From an uncultured Eubacteriales bacterium (GTDB lineage: Bacteria > Bacillota > Clostridia > Lachnospirales > Lachnospiraceae), in the NCBI GenBank assembly GCA_949292785.1, contig CASFBK010000001.1:62001-126000 (forward strand): a stretch of DNA of 64,000 nucleotides, read 5' to 3'. The notes below the pieces were generated by a model, which was not told the origin of the DNA, ran no database searches, and worked only from the letters and a program-made list of their open reading frames with translations. Below are positions 1 to 7,679 of the stretch, in pieces (position 1 is the stretch's first letter; each line of letters begins with the position of its first letter). The translations under genes and the position numbers were made by a program.

Positions 1-2
1 AT

Positions 3-95
3 TTATCTTATGTAACATGTGGTCAGAATGTGCCGGAGGATATTGAAATTTTCAATATGCAGAAAAACGTAAAGATTCTGCTTGGAGGAAAATAG
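3..95 (+). CDS. flhF: FlhF C-terminal end (partial, cut by window start)
   Basis: This is the last 30 codons of an open frame that enters from outside the window. It ends at TAG 93-95, three bases before the FlhG start. The readable tail contains the GQNVPEDIE motif, which is typical of the C-terminus of the SRP-type GTPase FlhF, where a T-x-GQ-x-VP-D/E-D-I-E stretch precedes a short final helix. FlhF directs placement and assembly of flagella and works with the ATPase encoded next. The identification rests on that short motif and on the flhF-flhG order known from motile Firmicutes. The GTPase domain is not in view. Confidence 0.8.
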   Translation, partial: LSYVTCGQNVPEDIEIFNMQKNVKILLGGK

Positions 96-98
96 TTT

Positions 99-977
99 AT
101 GGATCAGGCAGAACAGTTAAGAAATATAGTGAAACAGAAAAATCAGCGATTTATTCCAACTGCAAGGGTGATTACTGTTACCAGCGGAAAAGGGGGAGTT
201 GGAAAGTCAAATGTAGCGGTAAATATGGCAGTCCAGATGCGAAAACGTGGAAAAAGAGTGATAATCATTGATGCAGACTTTGGGCTGGCAAACGTAGAGG
301 TTATGTTCGGGGCTATTCCCAAATATAATTTTAGCGATTTAATCTACCGTGGAAAGAATATTCGTGATATTATAACGTTAGGACCGATGGAAATTGGATT
401 TATATCCGGCGGTTCCGGCATTGCAGGTGTGAATAATCTGACAAAAGAACAAATTGCGTATCTGATTAATAGTATGAAGGAACTAGATCAGATGGCAGAT
501 GTTATCATCATAGATACGGGCGCGGGAATTGCGGACAGTGTTTTGGAATTTGTACTGGCAAGTCCTGAAATTGTCTTAGTTACTACACCGGAGCCAAGTT
601 CGCTTACAGATTCTTATTCCTTGTTAAAAGCGTTATATCGAAGCCCCAAATTTCAGTGGGAAGGTAAGAAAATCAAGGTGGTTTCCAATCGCGCGGCGTC
701 AGTAGAAGAGGGAGCAGCTGTATATGAAAAGCTAAATACAGTGGTAGCACAATTTTTAGATGGAAGTCTGGAATATTTAGGAATGCTTCCACAGGATGGA
801 ATGTTAGAAAAGGCAGTAAGACAGCAAAAGCCGGTTACCCTTTCCTATCCGGAGGCAAAAGTATCGAAAGCCTTTGAAGCATTAACAGAAAGTTTACTGG
901 AAGAGAAAGAAGTTCAATTCCAGATGAAACGGGGAATTGCACAACTGTTTTCCAGTTTGATTCATAAAAGAAAGTAA
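99..977 (+). CDS. flhG: FlhG (YlxH/MinD-like ATPase), flagellar number regulator
   Basis: This is a 292-residue MinD/ParA-type P-loop ATPase. The deviant Walker A motif SGKGGVGKS lies near residues 29-37. It is followed by a DADFGLANVEVMFG segment (switch I) and VIIIDTGAGI (Walker B / switch II) near residue 135. FlhG proteins control flagellar number and position together with FlhF and interact with C-ring components. The start ATG at 99 follows a GGAGG inside the last flhF codons, so the two genes are translationally close. The next gene begins 15 bases downstream. The C-terminal tail is basic, which fits the membrane-targeting helix of this family, but I cannot confirm an amphipathic helix by eye. 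Confidence 0.93.
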   Translation: MDQAEQLRNIVKQKNQRFIPTARVITVTSGKGGVGKSNVAVNMAVQMRKRGKRVIIIDADFGLANVEVMFGAIPKYNFSDLIYRGKNIRDIITLGPMEIGFISGGSGIAGVNNLTKEQIAYLINSMKELDQMADVIIIDTGAGIADSVLEFVLASPEIVLVTTPEPSSLTDSYSLLKALYRSPKFQWEGKKIKVVSNRAASVEEGAAVYEKLNTVVAQFLDGSLEYLGMLPQDGMLEKAVRQQKPVTLSYPEAKVSKAFEALTESLLEEKEVQFQMKRGIAQLFSSLIHKRK

Positions 978-992
978 GAATAGAGGTGCAAA

Positions 993-1730
993 ATGGGTTC
1001 CAATATCGTAAATATAGGAGATAAAATTGATATCCGGATATTACAGCAGGCAGAACAGGAAAAGACAGAAGCAGTGATAGCGAAAGTTTATAAGAGCCGT
1101 GTACAGGATATAAAACCCAATGGCTTATTGGAAATATCTATGCCTATGGATGCCGGTAAAATGGTGTTGCTTTCCGCAGGAATTCGATATGAATGCATTT
1201 TTTATACCAGAAATGGTCTTTATCGGTGTGTCACACAGGTGAAAGAACGCTATAAGGTCGAAGGGTTGTATATGCTTTTGATGGAGCCAAAGAGTCCCAT
1301 GGAAAAGTTTCAGCGAAGAGAGTATTTTCGTTTTGAGTGCGCTATGGATATAGATTACTGTAAGATTACAGAAGAAGAGGCTAAGATAGAGGACATAGAG
1401 GAGCTCAAACGGAATTACCCAAAATCACAGGAAGAAGCTGGGATGAGTCAGGGAATCGCGGTAGATTTAAGCGGTGGCGGAATACGTTTTGTGGCAGAGG
1501 AAGAAGGGCAAAAGGGGAAATACCTTTTAGTCAGTATTTTCCTGCGAAGTGTAGATGTGAATCAACTGATAGAGGTTGCCGGACGGGTACTTTCCTGTAG
1601 ACAGATAGAAGGAATCCATGGGAAAAAATATGAATATCGGGTACAATTTTTAACCAGAGATCAGAAGAAACGAGAAACAATTATAAAATATATTTTTGAG
1701 CAGGAACGCAAAAACAGGCAAAAAGGATGA
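993..1730 (+). CDS. PilZ-domain c-di-GMP receptor, YcgR/flagellar brake type
   Basis: This is a 245-residue cytosolic protein. The N-terminal ~100 residues resemble the YcgR_2/PilZN barrel. The PilZ domain starts near residue 104 with the RREYFR signature (the RxxxR c-di-GMP-binding arginines) and continues to DLSGGG near residue 156. Both halves of the c-di-GMP site are intact, so ligand binding is expected. In other bacteria YcgR-like proteins slow or brake the flagellar motor when c-di-GMP is high. Its position between flhG and cheB supports a motility role. The stop TGA lies four bases before the cheB ATG. The motor target in this organism is inferred only. Confidence 0.88.
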   Translation: MGSNIVNIGDKIDIRILQQAEQEKTEAVIAKVYKSRVQDIKPNGLLEISMPMDAGKMVLLSAGIRYECIFYTRNGLYRCVTQVKERYKVEGLYMLLMEPKSPMEKFQRREYFRFECAMDIDYCKITEEEAKIEDIEELKRNYPKSQEEAGMSQGIAVDLSGGGIRFVAEEEGQKGKYLLVSIFLRSVDVNQLIEVAGRVLSCRQIEGIHGKKYEYRVQFLTRDQKKRETIIKYIFEQERKNRQKG

Positions 1731-1734
1731 TAGT

Positions 1735-2811
1735 ATGAAGAAGAATATTTTGGTCGTTGATGACTCTGCACTCATGAGAAGGGTTATATGTGATATAATC
1801 AACACAGATAGTATATTTCAGGCAACGGATGTATGCCGGGATGGTCTGGAAGCGTATGAGAAGTTAAAGACAACAAAATATGATGCGGTTGTCTTAGATG
1901 TAAATATGCCAAGGATGGATGGTCTGGAATTACTGGAAAAACTGCAACAAGAGCATATCAGCGCTACCGTTATTATGGTAAGTACAACTACTACCGCAGA
2001 TGCAAGTGTGACCATGTTAGCTATGGAACGTGGAGCAGTTGATTTTGTTGCAAAGCCATATAATATCATCGAAGCAAAGGGTGAGGAGTTCAAAAGTAAG
2101 TTACTGAGTGTTTTAAAAGCAGTACTAAAGAATCATAGTACAGAACATTTCTCTTCCGCAGTAAAGCCACCGGTAAAGACGGCTCTGAAAAATAAAGTCA
2201 GCACACCCGTAAAAGTGGCTGGAAATGCCGGAAACAAGCTGGTAGCATTGGCTTGTTCTACAGGAGGACCGAAAGCGCTGCAGAGCGTAATTCCGTATCT
2301 TCCGAAAGATATGGACGCGCCCATGGTTTTAGTACAGCATATGCCCAAGGGATTTACAAAGTCTATGGCAGAACGTCTGAATGAAATCAGTGAGATTTCC
2401 GTAAAGGAAGCAGAAGAAGGAGATGTTCTGAAAAAGGGCTGGGTGTACATAGCTCCCGGCGGAAAGCATATGGAAGTTGTAAAGATAGCGGACGGAGGAC
2501 ATAAGATACATTTGAACGAAGAACCTGCCATTGGTGGATTAAGACCATGTGCCAACATTACTTATGAATCTCTGCGGACAAGCAGCTTTGACAAAATTGT
2601 CTGCGTGGTTCTGACCGGAATGGGAGCAGATGGAACGAAAGGAATACTTTCCCTGAGAGAAAATAAGCCAGTGCATGTAATTGCCCAAAATGCTCAGACA
2701 TGTGTTGTATATGGTATGCCGAAAGCAATCGCGGATGCGGGTGTTGTAGATGAAGTAGTTCCGTTGACGGAAGTAGCGCAAACAATTATTAAGAACGTGG
2801 GGGTACATTAA
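1735..2811 (+). CDS. cheB: CheB, chemotaxis protein-glutamate methylesterase/deamidase
   Basis: CheB removes methyl groups from chemoreceptors and deamidates some receptor glutamines. The protein has 358 residues from ATG 1735. An earlier in-frame ATG at 1696 lies inside the PilZ gene and would add 13 residues with no family match, while 1735 follows AAGGATG. The receiver domain covers residues 1-120 (VVDDSALMRR, phospho-Asp in VVLDVNMPRMDG, Lys in VAKPYN). After a linker, the methylesterase domain holds the catalytic Ser in CSTGGP, His in VQHMPKG and Asp in TGMGADG. Both domains look intact. CheA, two bases downstream, is the expected phosphodonor. Confidence 0.96.
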   Translation: MKKNILVVDDSALMRRVICDIINTDSIFQATDVCRDGLEAYEKLKTTKYDAVVLDVNMPRMDGLELLEKLQQEHISATVIMVSTTTTADASVTMLAMERGAVDFVAKPYNIIEAKGEEFKSKLLSVLKAVLKNHSTEHFSSAVKPPVKTALKNKVSTPVKVAGNAGNKLVALACSTGGPKALQSVIPYLPKDMDAPMVLVQHMPKGFTKSMAERLNEISEISVKEAEEGDVLKKGWVYIAPGGKHMEVVKIADGGHKIHLNEEPAIGGLRPCANITYESLRTSSFDKIVCVVLTGMGADGTKGILSLRENKPVHVIAQNAQTCVVYGMPKAIADAGVVDEVVPLTEVAQTIIKNVGVH

Positions 2812-2813
2812 GT

Positions 2814-4919
2814 ATGGATGTAAGCCAATATCTTGAGATTTTTATCGACGAAACAAATGAACATTTGCAGAATTTATCAGACTGTATTATGAGTCTGGAA
2901 AAGGATCCGGAAAATATGGATACCATCAATGAAATTTTCCGTGCGGCACACTCCTTAAAAGGAATGGCTGGAACAATGGGATTCAAGCGTATGCAGCACT
3001 TGACCCATGATATGGAAAATGTATTCCAGGAAGTACGCAGCGGCAATATGAAAGTAACCAGTGGACTGGTAGACGTATTGTTCCAGTGTCTGGATGCCAT
3101 TGACGCATATCTGGAAAATGTAAAAGAAAGTTCCGATGAAGGAACGGAAGATAACGAAGCGATTATTCAGGAACTGAATGACATTCTGGCAGCAGGAACC
3201 GGAAATGCTCCGGCAGAAAGTAAACCGGCTGCACAAGCAGAAGAGAAGAAAGAAGAGCCGGCAAAGAATAATAAATACGAGAAAAAGTATTTTAATGCAG
3301 AGTTATCCGAAAAAGAAAAAGACGCCATTAAGGAAGCAGAAGAACGGGGAATGAATGTATATGGAATTACGGTATATATTCAGGAGGAATGTTTATTAAA
3401 GGCAGCCCGTGCATTTCTGGTGTTCAAGGCAGTGGAAGATTACGGAAATATCCTGGTATACTATCCAAGTTCACAGGATATTGAAGATGAGAGATTTGAA
3501 AATGACTTTAGCTTCTTCTTAGAGACAGAAGCATCCTTAGAAAAAGTAATTGAAGCATCCAAATCTGTTTCTGAAATTGCAGAAGTAGTAGGAGAGAAAG
3601 TAAAATATACAGAATTAACTGCCGCGGTAGAGAAGAAAGAAGCAGCTGAGGCCGCAGCAGAAAAGGCGACACCTGCAGTAGCAGAAAAGACAGCGCCGGC
3701 TGCGGCACAGCAGACCAAGGCAGCACCTGCAGCGAAAAAACAGACAGCAGGTAAACCGGTTACCAACCGTACCGTTCGTGTAGATATTGAAAAGCTGGAT
3801 GCATTGATGAATCAGGTCAGCGAGTTGATTATTGCGAAAAACTCTCTGGTATCTATCAGCAGTACAGAAGGAAGCAGTCTGCAGAGCCAGACCTTCCATG
3901 AGCAGATTGAATATCTGGAAAGAATCACAACGAACCTGCATGAATCTGTAATGAAGGTACGAATGGTACCGATTGAAAGCGTAGTGAATAAGTTCCCACG
4001 TATGATTCGTGATTTGGCGAAAAAGCTGGACAAGAAGATGGAACTGGTTATGACCGGTGAGGATACCGAATTAGACAGAACGGTCGTAGACCAGATTGGT
4101 GACCCGTTACAGCATCTGCTTCGTAATTCCGCAGACCATGGTCTGGAAAACGGAGAGCTGCGTTTGAAGAGAGGAAAGCCGGAAGTAGGTACCATCTGCC
4201 TGAATGCATTCCAGGAAGGAAACAACGTTATTATTGAAGTAAGTGATGATGGTAACGGAATTGATACAGAAGCCATAAAGGAAAAGGCAATCGAACGTGG
4301 CATCGTTACACCGGAACAGGCAGAAGCATTGAGCCAGAAAGAAATCACCGATTTCCTGTTCATGCCAAGCTTCTCCATGGCAAAGAAGATTTCCGATATT
4401 TCCGGACGAGGTGTAGGACTTGACGTAGTAAAATCCAATATTGAAGCGTTGGGCGGAGATGTGGAAGTAAAGAGTGTGTTAGGGGAAGGAACCAAATTTA
4501 TCGTAAGATTACCATTGACACTGGCAATTATTCAGGCATTAATGGTTGAAGTACACGATGAGAAGTACGCAATCGCATTAGGTTCCATCCAGACCATCGA
4601 AGATGTGCCGGTAAGTGAGATTAAGTATGTACAGGCAGAAGAAGTAATTCACCTTCGTGGTTCCGTTATTCCATTGATTCGTCTTGAACGTGTTCTGGAT
4701 ATGAAGCCGGCAGAAGAAGAAAAGGAAAGCCTGACCGTGGTTATCGTAAAGAAAGGCGAGAGACTTGCAGGACTTGTAGTAGATAATTTAATGGGACAGC
4801 AGGAAATCGTTATTAAATCTATCGGTAAATACATTAACAATAATAAGATTATCAGTGGTGCAACCATTCTCGGTGACGGTGAAGTCGCATTAATCTTAGA
4901 CGCAAATGCATTGATGTAG
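2814..4919 (+). CDS. cheA: CheA, chemotaxis sensor histidine kinase
   Basis: This is a 701-residue cytoplasmic histidine kinase. The P1 HPt domain carries the phosphorylated His46 in AAHSLKGMAG. A P2 CheY/CheB-docking domain lies around residues 160-260, followed by an Ala/Glu/Lys/Pro-rich linker of low complexity. The P3 dimerisation helices start near 323. The P4 ATPase has an N-box HLLRNSADHG, G1 DDGNGID and G2 GRGVGLDVV. The P5 CheW-like domain runs to the end. All kinase boxes are present. Spacing to cheB is 2 bases and to cheW 13 bases, so the genes are co-transcribed. No cheY or cheR lies within the window, so its main response partner must be encoded elsewhere. Confidence 0.97.
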   Translation: MDVSQYLEIFIDETNEHLQNLSDCIMSLEKDPENMDTINEIFRAAHSLKGMAGTMGFKRMQHLTHDMENVFQEVRSGNMKVTSGLVDVLFQCLDAIDAYLENVKESSDEGTEDNEAIIQELNDILAAGTGNAPAESKPAAQAEEKKEEPAKNNKYEKKYFNAELSEKEKDAIKEAEERGMNVYGITVYIQEECLLKAARAFLVFKAVEDYGNILVYYPSSQDIEDERFENDFSFFLETEASLEKVIEASKSVSEIAEVVGEKVKYTELTAAVEKKEAAEAAAEKATPAVAEKTAPAAAQQTKAAPAAKKQTAGKPVTNRTVRVDIEKLDALMNQVSELIIAKNSLVSISSTEGSSLQSQTFHEQIEYLERITTNLHESVMKVRMVPIESVVNKFPRMIRDLAKKLDKKMELVMTGEDTELDRTVVDQIGDPLQHLLRNSADHGLENGELRLKRGKPEVGTICLNAFQEGNNVIIEVSDDGNGIDTEAIKEKAIERGIVTPEQAEALSQKEITDFLFMPSFSMAKKISDISGRGVGLDVVKSNIEALGGDVEVKSVLGEGTKFIVRLPLTLAIIQALMVEVHDEKYAIALGSIQTIEDVPVSEIKYVQAEEVIHLRGSVIPLIRLERVLDMKPAEEEKESLTVVIVKKGERLAGLVVDNLMGQQEIVIKSIGKYINNNKIISGATILGDGEVALILDANALM

Positions 4920-4932
4920 GGGGTGTTTGATT

Positions 4933-5394
4933 ATGGCAAGTAATGTGTCAGTATTAGATATTGATAGAAAACAGTTTATCGTAGTAAAAATCGGTAGTGA
5001 GCAGTATGGTATCGATATAGGTTATGTGGATAATATTGTGCGTATGCAGAAAATTACCAGAGTACCAAAAGCCCAGAGCTATTTCCCGGGAATCATTAAT
5101 CTGCGTGGAGAAATCGTTCCGGTTATGAGTGTTCGTACCAAAATGGGACTGGAGCCGGATGAGATTACCGACGCTTCCAGAATTATCATTTTAAAAATTG
5201 AACAGCAGGGTTCCTTTGGAATTATCACGGATGCGGTAAAGGAAGTTGTAACACTGAGTGAAGAGGAAATCGATAAGGTTTCCGGTGTAAGAGCAGGAAA
5301 AGACTTTTTTATCAACGGAATCGGAAAGCATGGAGATGAGTTGATTTCTCTGTTCGATATCAATGCGATTATCGAAGAAAAAGAAAATGCATAG
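4933..5394 (+). CDS. cheW: CheW, chemotaxis coupling protein
   Basis: This 153-residue CheW-domain protein bridges chemoreceptors and CheA P5. Recognisable features are the first barrel strands (QFIVVKIGSEQYGID), the VPKAQSYFPGIINLRGEIVP core motif near residues 40-58, and FFINGIGK near the end. I place the start at ATG 4933, which has TAGGGGGTG eight bases upstream. A TTG at 4927 is in frame but overlaps that Shine-Dalgarno sequence. A 90-base gap with a stem-loop (5417-5452) separates it from cheC, the longest gap within the chemotaxis block. Confidence 0.95.
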   Translation: MASNVSVLDIDRKQFIVVKIGSEQYGIDIGYVDNIVRMQKITRVPKAQSYFPGIINLRGEIVPVMSVRTKMGLEPDEITDASRIIILKIEQQGSFGIITDAVKEVVTLSEEEIDKVSGVRAGKDFFINGIGKHGDELISLFDINAIIEEKENA

Positions 5395-5416
5395 GATTGG
5401 CTTTTGAAAAATGGAC

Positions 5417-5452
5417 GGCTGTTGCAGAAGCGTTTAGGCGTTAGCAACAGCC
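5417..5452 (+). other. Stem-loop between cheW and cheC
   Basis: A perfect 9-bp inverted repeat, GGCTGTTGC (5417-5425) and GCAACAGCC (5444-5452), encloses an 18-base loop. No run of T follows, so it is not a canonical intrinsic terminator. It is located in the only sizeable gap of the chemotaxis cluster and could act in mRNA processing or differential stability of cheC-cheD relative to cheB-cheA-cheW. That function is inference. Confidence 0.6.
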
Positions 5453-5484
5453 TGTTCACAATAAACGAAGAAAGGTCGGCGATT

Positions 5485-6105
5485 ATGGCTAAGTTTGATT
5501 TGGAACAAGTAAATGACATGTATGTTGATGTATTAAAAGAGATAGGAAATATCGGGGCAGGAAATGCAACTACTGCCATATCCAATATGCTTAATTTAAA
5601 GGTGAACATGGACGTTCCTAAGGTAGAACTTCTGACCTTTCAGGAACTTCCTGCGGCAATTTCAGCAGAGGAAGAGACAATCGCAGGAATTTATCTGGAA
5701 GTGGAAAGTGATATCAGCGGAAGCATGATGTTTCTGTTGAAAATGGATTCCGCCCATTACCTTGTAAATCGTCTTATGGGAAGACCGGATGATTATAATG
5801 AAGAGTTTAATGAATTGGACTTGTCAGCGTTAAAAGAAATAGGAAACATTATTTCAGGCTCCTATTTGTCGGCATTGTCCACGATGACCAATATGTGTAT
5901 TACTTCTTCTGTACCATATCTTGCAATCGATATGGCAGGGGCAATTTTAAGTGTACCGGCAATTCAGTTTGGGCAGTATGGAGACAATGCACTTTTGATT
6001 GAAACAGAATTTGGTGATGATGTAAAAATCCAAGGATTTTTCATTTTGTTACCGGACATTGATTCATATGATAAGATATTAACATCCTTGGGAATCCAGA
6101 TATAA
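5485..6105 (+). CDS. cheC: CheC, CheY-P phosphatase / CheD partner
   Basis: CheC dephosphorylates CheY-P weakly and binds CheD, giving an adaptation loop in Bacillus-type chemotaxis. The protein has 206 residues from ATG 5485. An upstream in-frame ATG at 5404 would translate through the intergenic stem-loop and adds 27 residues unlike the family, and ATG 5485 follows AAAGG. Two copies of the phosphatase helix are visible: KEIGNIGAGN (Glu19, Asn22) and KEIGNIISGS near residue 118. Both Glu/Asn pairs are present, so both sites look competent. cheD follows after 12 bases, the usual pairing. Confidence 0.95.
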   Translation: MAKFDLEQVNDMYVDVLKEIGNIGAGNATTAISNMLNLKVNMDVPKVELLTFQELPAAISAEEETIAGIYLEVESDISGSMMFLLKMDSAHYLVNRLMGRPDDYNEEFNELDLSALKEIGNIISGSYLSALSTMTNMCITSSVPYLAIDMAGAILSVPAIQFGQYGDNALLIETEFGDDVKIQGFFILLPDIDSYDKILTSLGIQI

Positions 6106-6117
6106 GGAGTGCAGGTT

Positions 6118-6600
6118 ATGGCTACAATTAAGGTGGGAATGGCGGACTTGAATATATGCAAGTCGCCGGATATGATTACAACGCTGGGACTTGGGTCTTG
6201 TATTGGAATCGCATTGTATGATCCTGTAACCAAAATCGGGGGGCTCGCGCATATTATGCTTCCGGATAGTACACAGATGAGAAATAATTCAAATATTGCA
6301 AAATTTGCTGATACAGGAATCGAAGAACTGGTAAAAAGAATGATAGCAGCGGGAGCAAATAAGAACAGACTGGTTGCCAAAATAGCAGGCGGGGCCAAAA
6401 TGTTCGAGGTGAGCGGTCTTTCTGCCATCGGAAACGTTGGAGAAAGGAATGCACAGGCTTCCAGAGAAAAATTAAAACAAATGGGAATTCCGCTGAAGGC
6501 AGAGGACACCGGATTGAACTATGGTCGGACGGTGGAATTATATACGGAAACAGGAGAGTTTCGTATTAAATCAGTCGGAAAGACAGTAAAAACAATTTAA
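6118..6600 (+). CDS. cheD: CheD, chemoreceptor glutamine deamidase
   Basis: This 160-residue protein deamidates receptor glutamines and is sequestered by CheC when CheY-P is high. The catalytic Cys28 in LGLGSCIG and His45 in GLAHIML are present, with Thr21/Thr22 nearby as in the Cys-His-Thr triad of the family. The start is ATG 6118, eight bases after AAGGAG. A GTG at 6109 overlaps that ribosome-binding site and is rejected. The C-terminal half keeps the KIAGGAKMF motif and the final NYGRTVEL strand that interacts with CheC in known structures. The gene follows cheC closely and precedes a small membrane-protein gene by 13 bases. Confidence 0.95.
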   Translation: MATIKVGMADLNICKSPDMITTLGLGSCIGIALYDPVTKIGGLAHIMLPDSTQMRNNSNIAKFADTGIEELVKRMIAAGANKNRLVAKIAGGAKMFEVSGLSAIGNVGERNAQASREKLKQMGIPLKAEDTGLNYGRTVELYTETGEFRIKSVGKTVKTI

Positions 6601-6613
6601 AGGATGAGGGAAT

Positions 6614-6880
6614 ATGAAAACAAAACAGATACCTGCAATTATTATGTTAATAGCAGGATTGGTCACGAGTATTGCCGCCATCTTAAGTCATATGGAAACA
6701 CTACAGTTTTTAAAAATATTAATCGTTGTACTGATTGTATTTTATGTATTGGGCTGTGTTGTAAAAGTGATTTTAGATAGGAACTTCAAGGAAGAGGTTG
6801 AAGAAGCCGGGTCGGAGACAGAGGCTGAAGAGAACAAAATGTCTGTAGAGGAGAACGAAGAAGTACAGACAGAAGAATAA
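6614..6880 (+). CDS. Small two-helix membrane protein between cheD and fliA
   Basis: This is an 88-residue protein of unknown function. Residues ~5-25 and ~30-55 form two hydrophobic segments joined by a short SHMETLQ-type turn. A basic stretch (KVILDRN) then leads to a strongly acidic tail of mostly Glu, Asp and Ser from residue ~62. The start ATG 6614 has AAAGGATGAGG upstream, and fliA begins 20 bases after the stop. Its strict placement inside the chemotaxis/flagellar run implies a motility-linked role, but I recognise no named family. The positive-inside pattern would place the acidic tail in the cytoplasm. Confidence 0.7.
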   Translation: MKTKQIPAIIMLIAGLVTSIAAILSHMETLQFLKILIVVLIVFYVLGCVVKVILDRNFKEEVEEAGSETEAEENKMSVEENEEVQTEE

Positions 6881-6900
6881 CCTGAACTTGGGGGCTTTGG

Positions 6901-7665
6901 ATGAAAACAGCAGAGAGAGAACAATTATGGGAAGAATTTTTTAAGAATCCATCAACGGAATTAAGAGAGCAGATTATCGTAGAATACGCACCGCTGGTCA
7001 AAATCGTTGCAGGACGGCTCAGCATGTATTTAGGATATAATGTGGAATATGATGATTTGGTTGGATATGGAATCTTTGGACTGATTGATGCAATCGATAA
7101 ATTTGATATAAATAAAGAGGTAAAGTTTGAAACTTATGCAAGTCTCAGAATACGCGGTTCTATTTTAGACCAGATTCGAAAAATGGACTGGATTCCAAGA
7201 ACGGTGAGACAAAAGCAGAAGAAAATTGATGAAGCAATTCGCAAGATAGAAACAGAAACCGGAAGAAATGCACAGGATGAAGAAATTGCCAGAGAGTTAG
7301 GGGTAAGTGAAGAAGAATTGACTAATTGGCAGTCGCAGTTAAAAGTAACGAATCTGGTTTCTTTAAATGAATATGTGGACCAGGGACTGGAGCCGGTTAT
7401 GGACGCAAGAAATAATTCTCATTTTGCACAACCGGAGGATGCCATTGCAGAGGAAGAACTGAAAAAAATGCTGGCGCAGTCTCTGGAGATTCTGACCGAA
7501 AAAGAGCGAAAGGTCATCACCTTGTATTATTATGAGAATCTTACGTTAAAAGAAATCAGCAATATCCTTGAAGTATCAGAATCTCGTGTTTCACAGCTGC
7601 ATACAAAAGCGTTGACAAAAATGAAAAAGATTATGGGACCTTATATGGAGATATTAATGGATTAG
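6901..7665 (+). CDS. fliA: RNA polymerase sigma-28 factor FliA/SigD
   Basis: This sigma factor for late flagellar, motility and chemotaxis genes has 254 residues. Region 2 spans residues ~20-95, with YDDLVGYGIFGLIDAIDKF and the DNA-melting segment FETYASLRIRGSILDQIR. Region 3 follows (RTVRQKQKKIDEAI). Region 4 spans ~195-250, with the helix-turn-helix LTLKEISNILEVSESRVSQL. The complete domain set without a region 1.1 fits the FliA/WhiG class. The start ATG 6901 has TTGGGGGC upstream. I did not find a convincing FliA-type promoter in the window, so its targets here are unknown. Confidence 0.95.
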   Translation: MKTAEREQLWEEFFKNPSTELREQIIVEYAPLVKIVAGRLSMYLGYNVEYDDLVGYGIFGLIDAIDKFDINKEVKFETYASLRIRGSILDQIRKMDWIPRTVRQKQKKIDEAIRKIETETGRNAQDEEIARELGVSEEELTNWQSQLKVTNLVSLNEYVDQGLEPVMDARNNSHFAQPEDAIAEEELKKMLAQSLEILTEKERKVITLYYYENLTLKEISNILEVSESRVSQLHTKALTKMKKIMGPYMEILMD

Positions 7666-7679
7666 GCAGGGAGGCTATA

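Noticed and set aside
3812-4495. Long open frame on the minus strand across cheA (227 codons)
   Set aside because: It lies antisense to the kinase core of cheA, lacks a ribosome-binding site and shows no recognisable family; the + strand reads as intact CheA.
5417-5452. Terminator between cheW and cheC
   Set aside because: The stem is perfect but no T tract follows, so it is listed as a stem-loop only.
5404-5484. Upstream in-frame start for CheC
   Set aside because: The added 27 residues would be encoded by the intergenic stem-loop and have no family match; ATG 5485 has a better ribosome-binding site.
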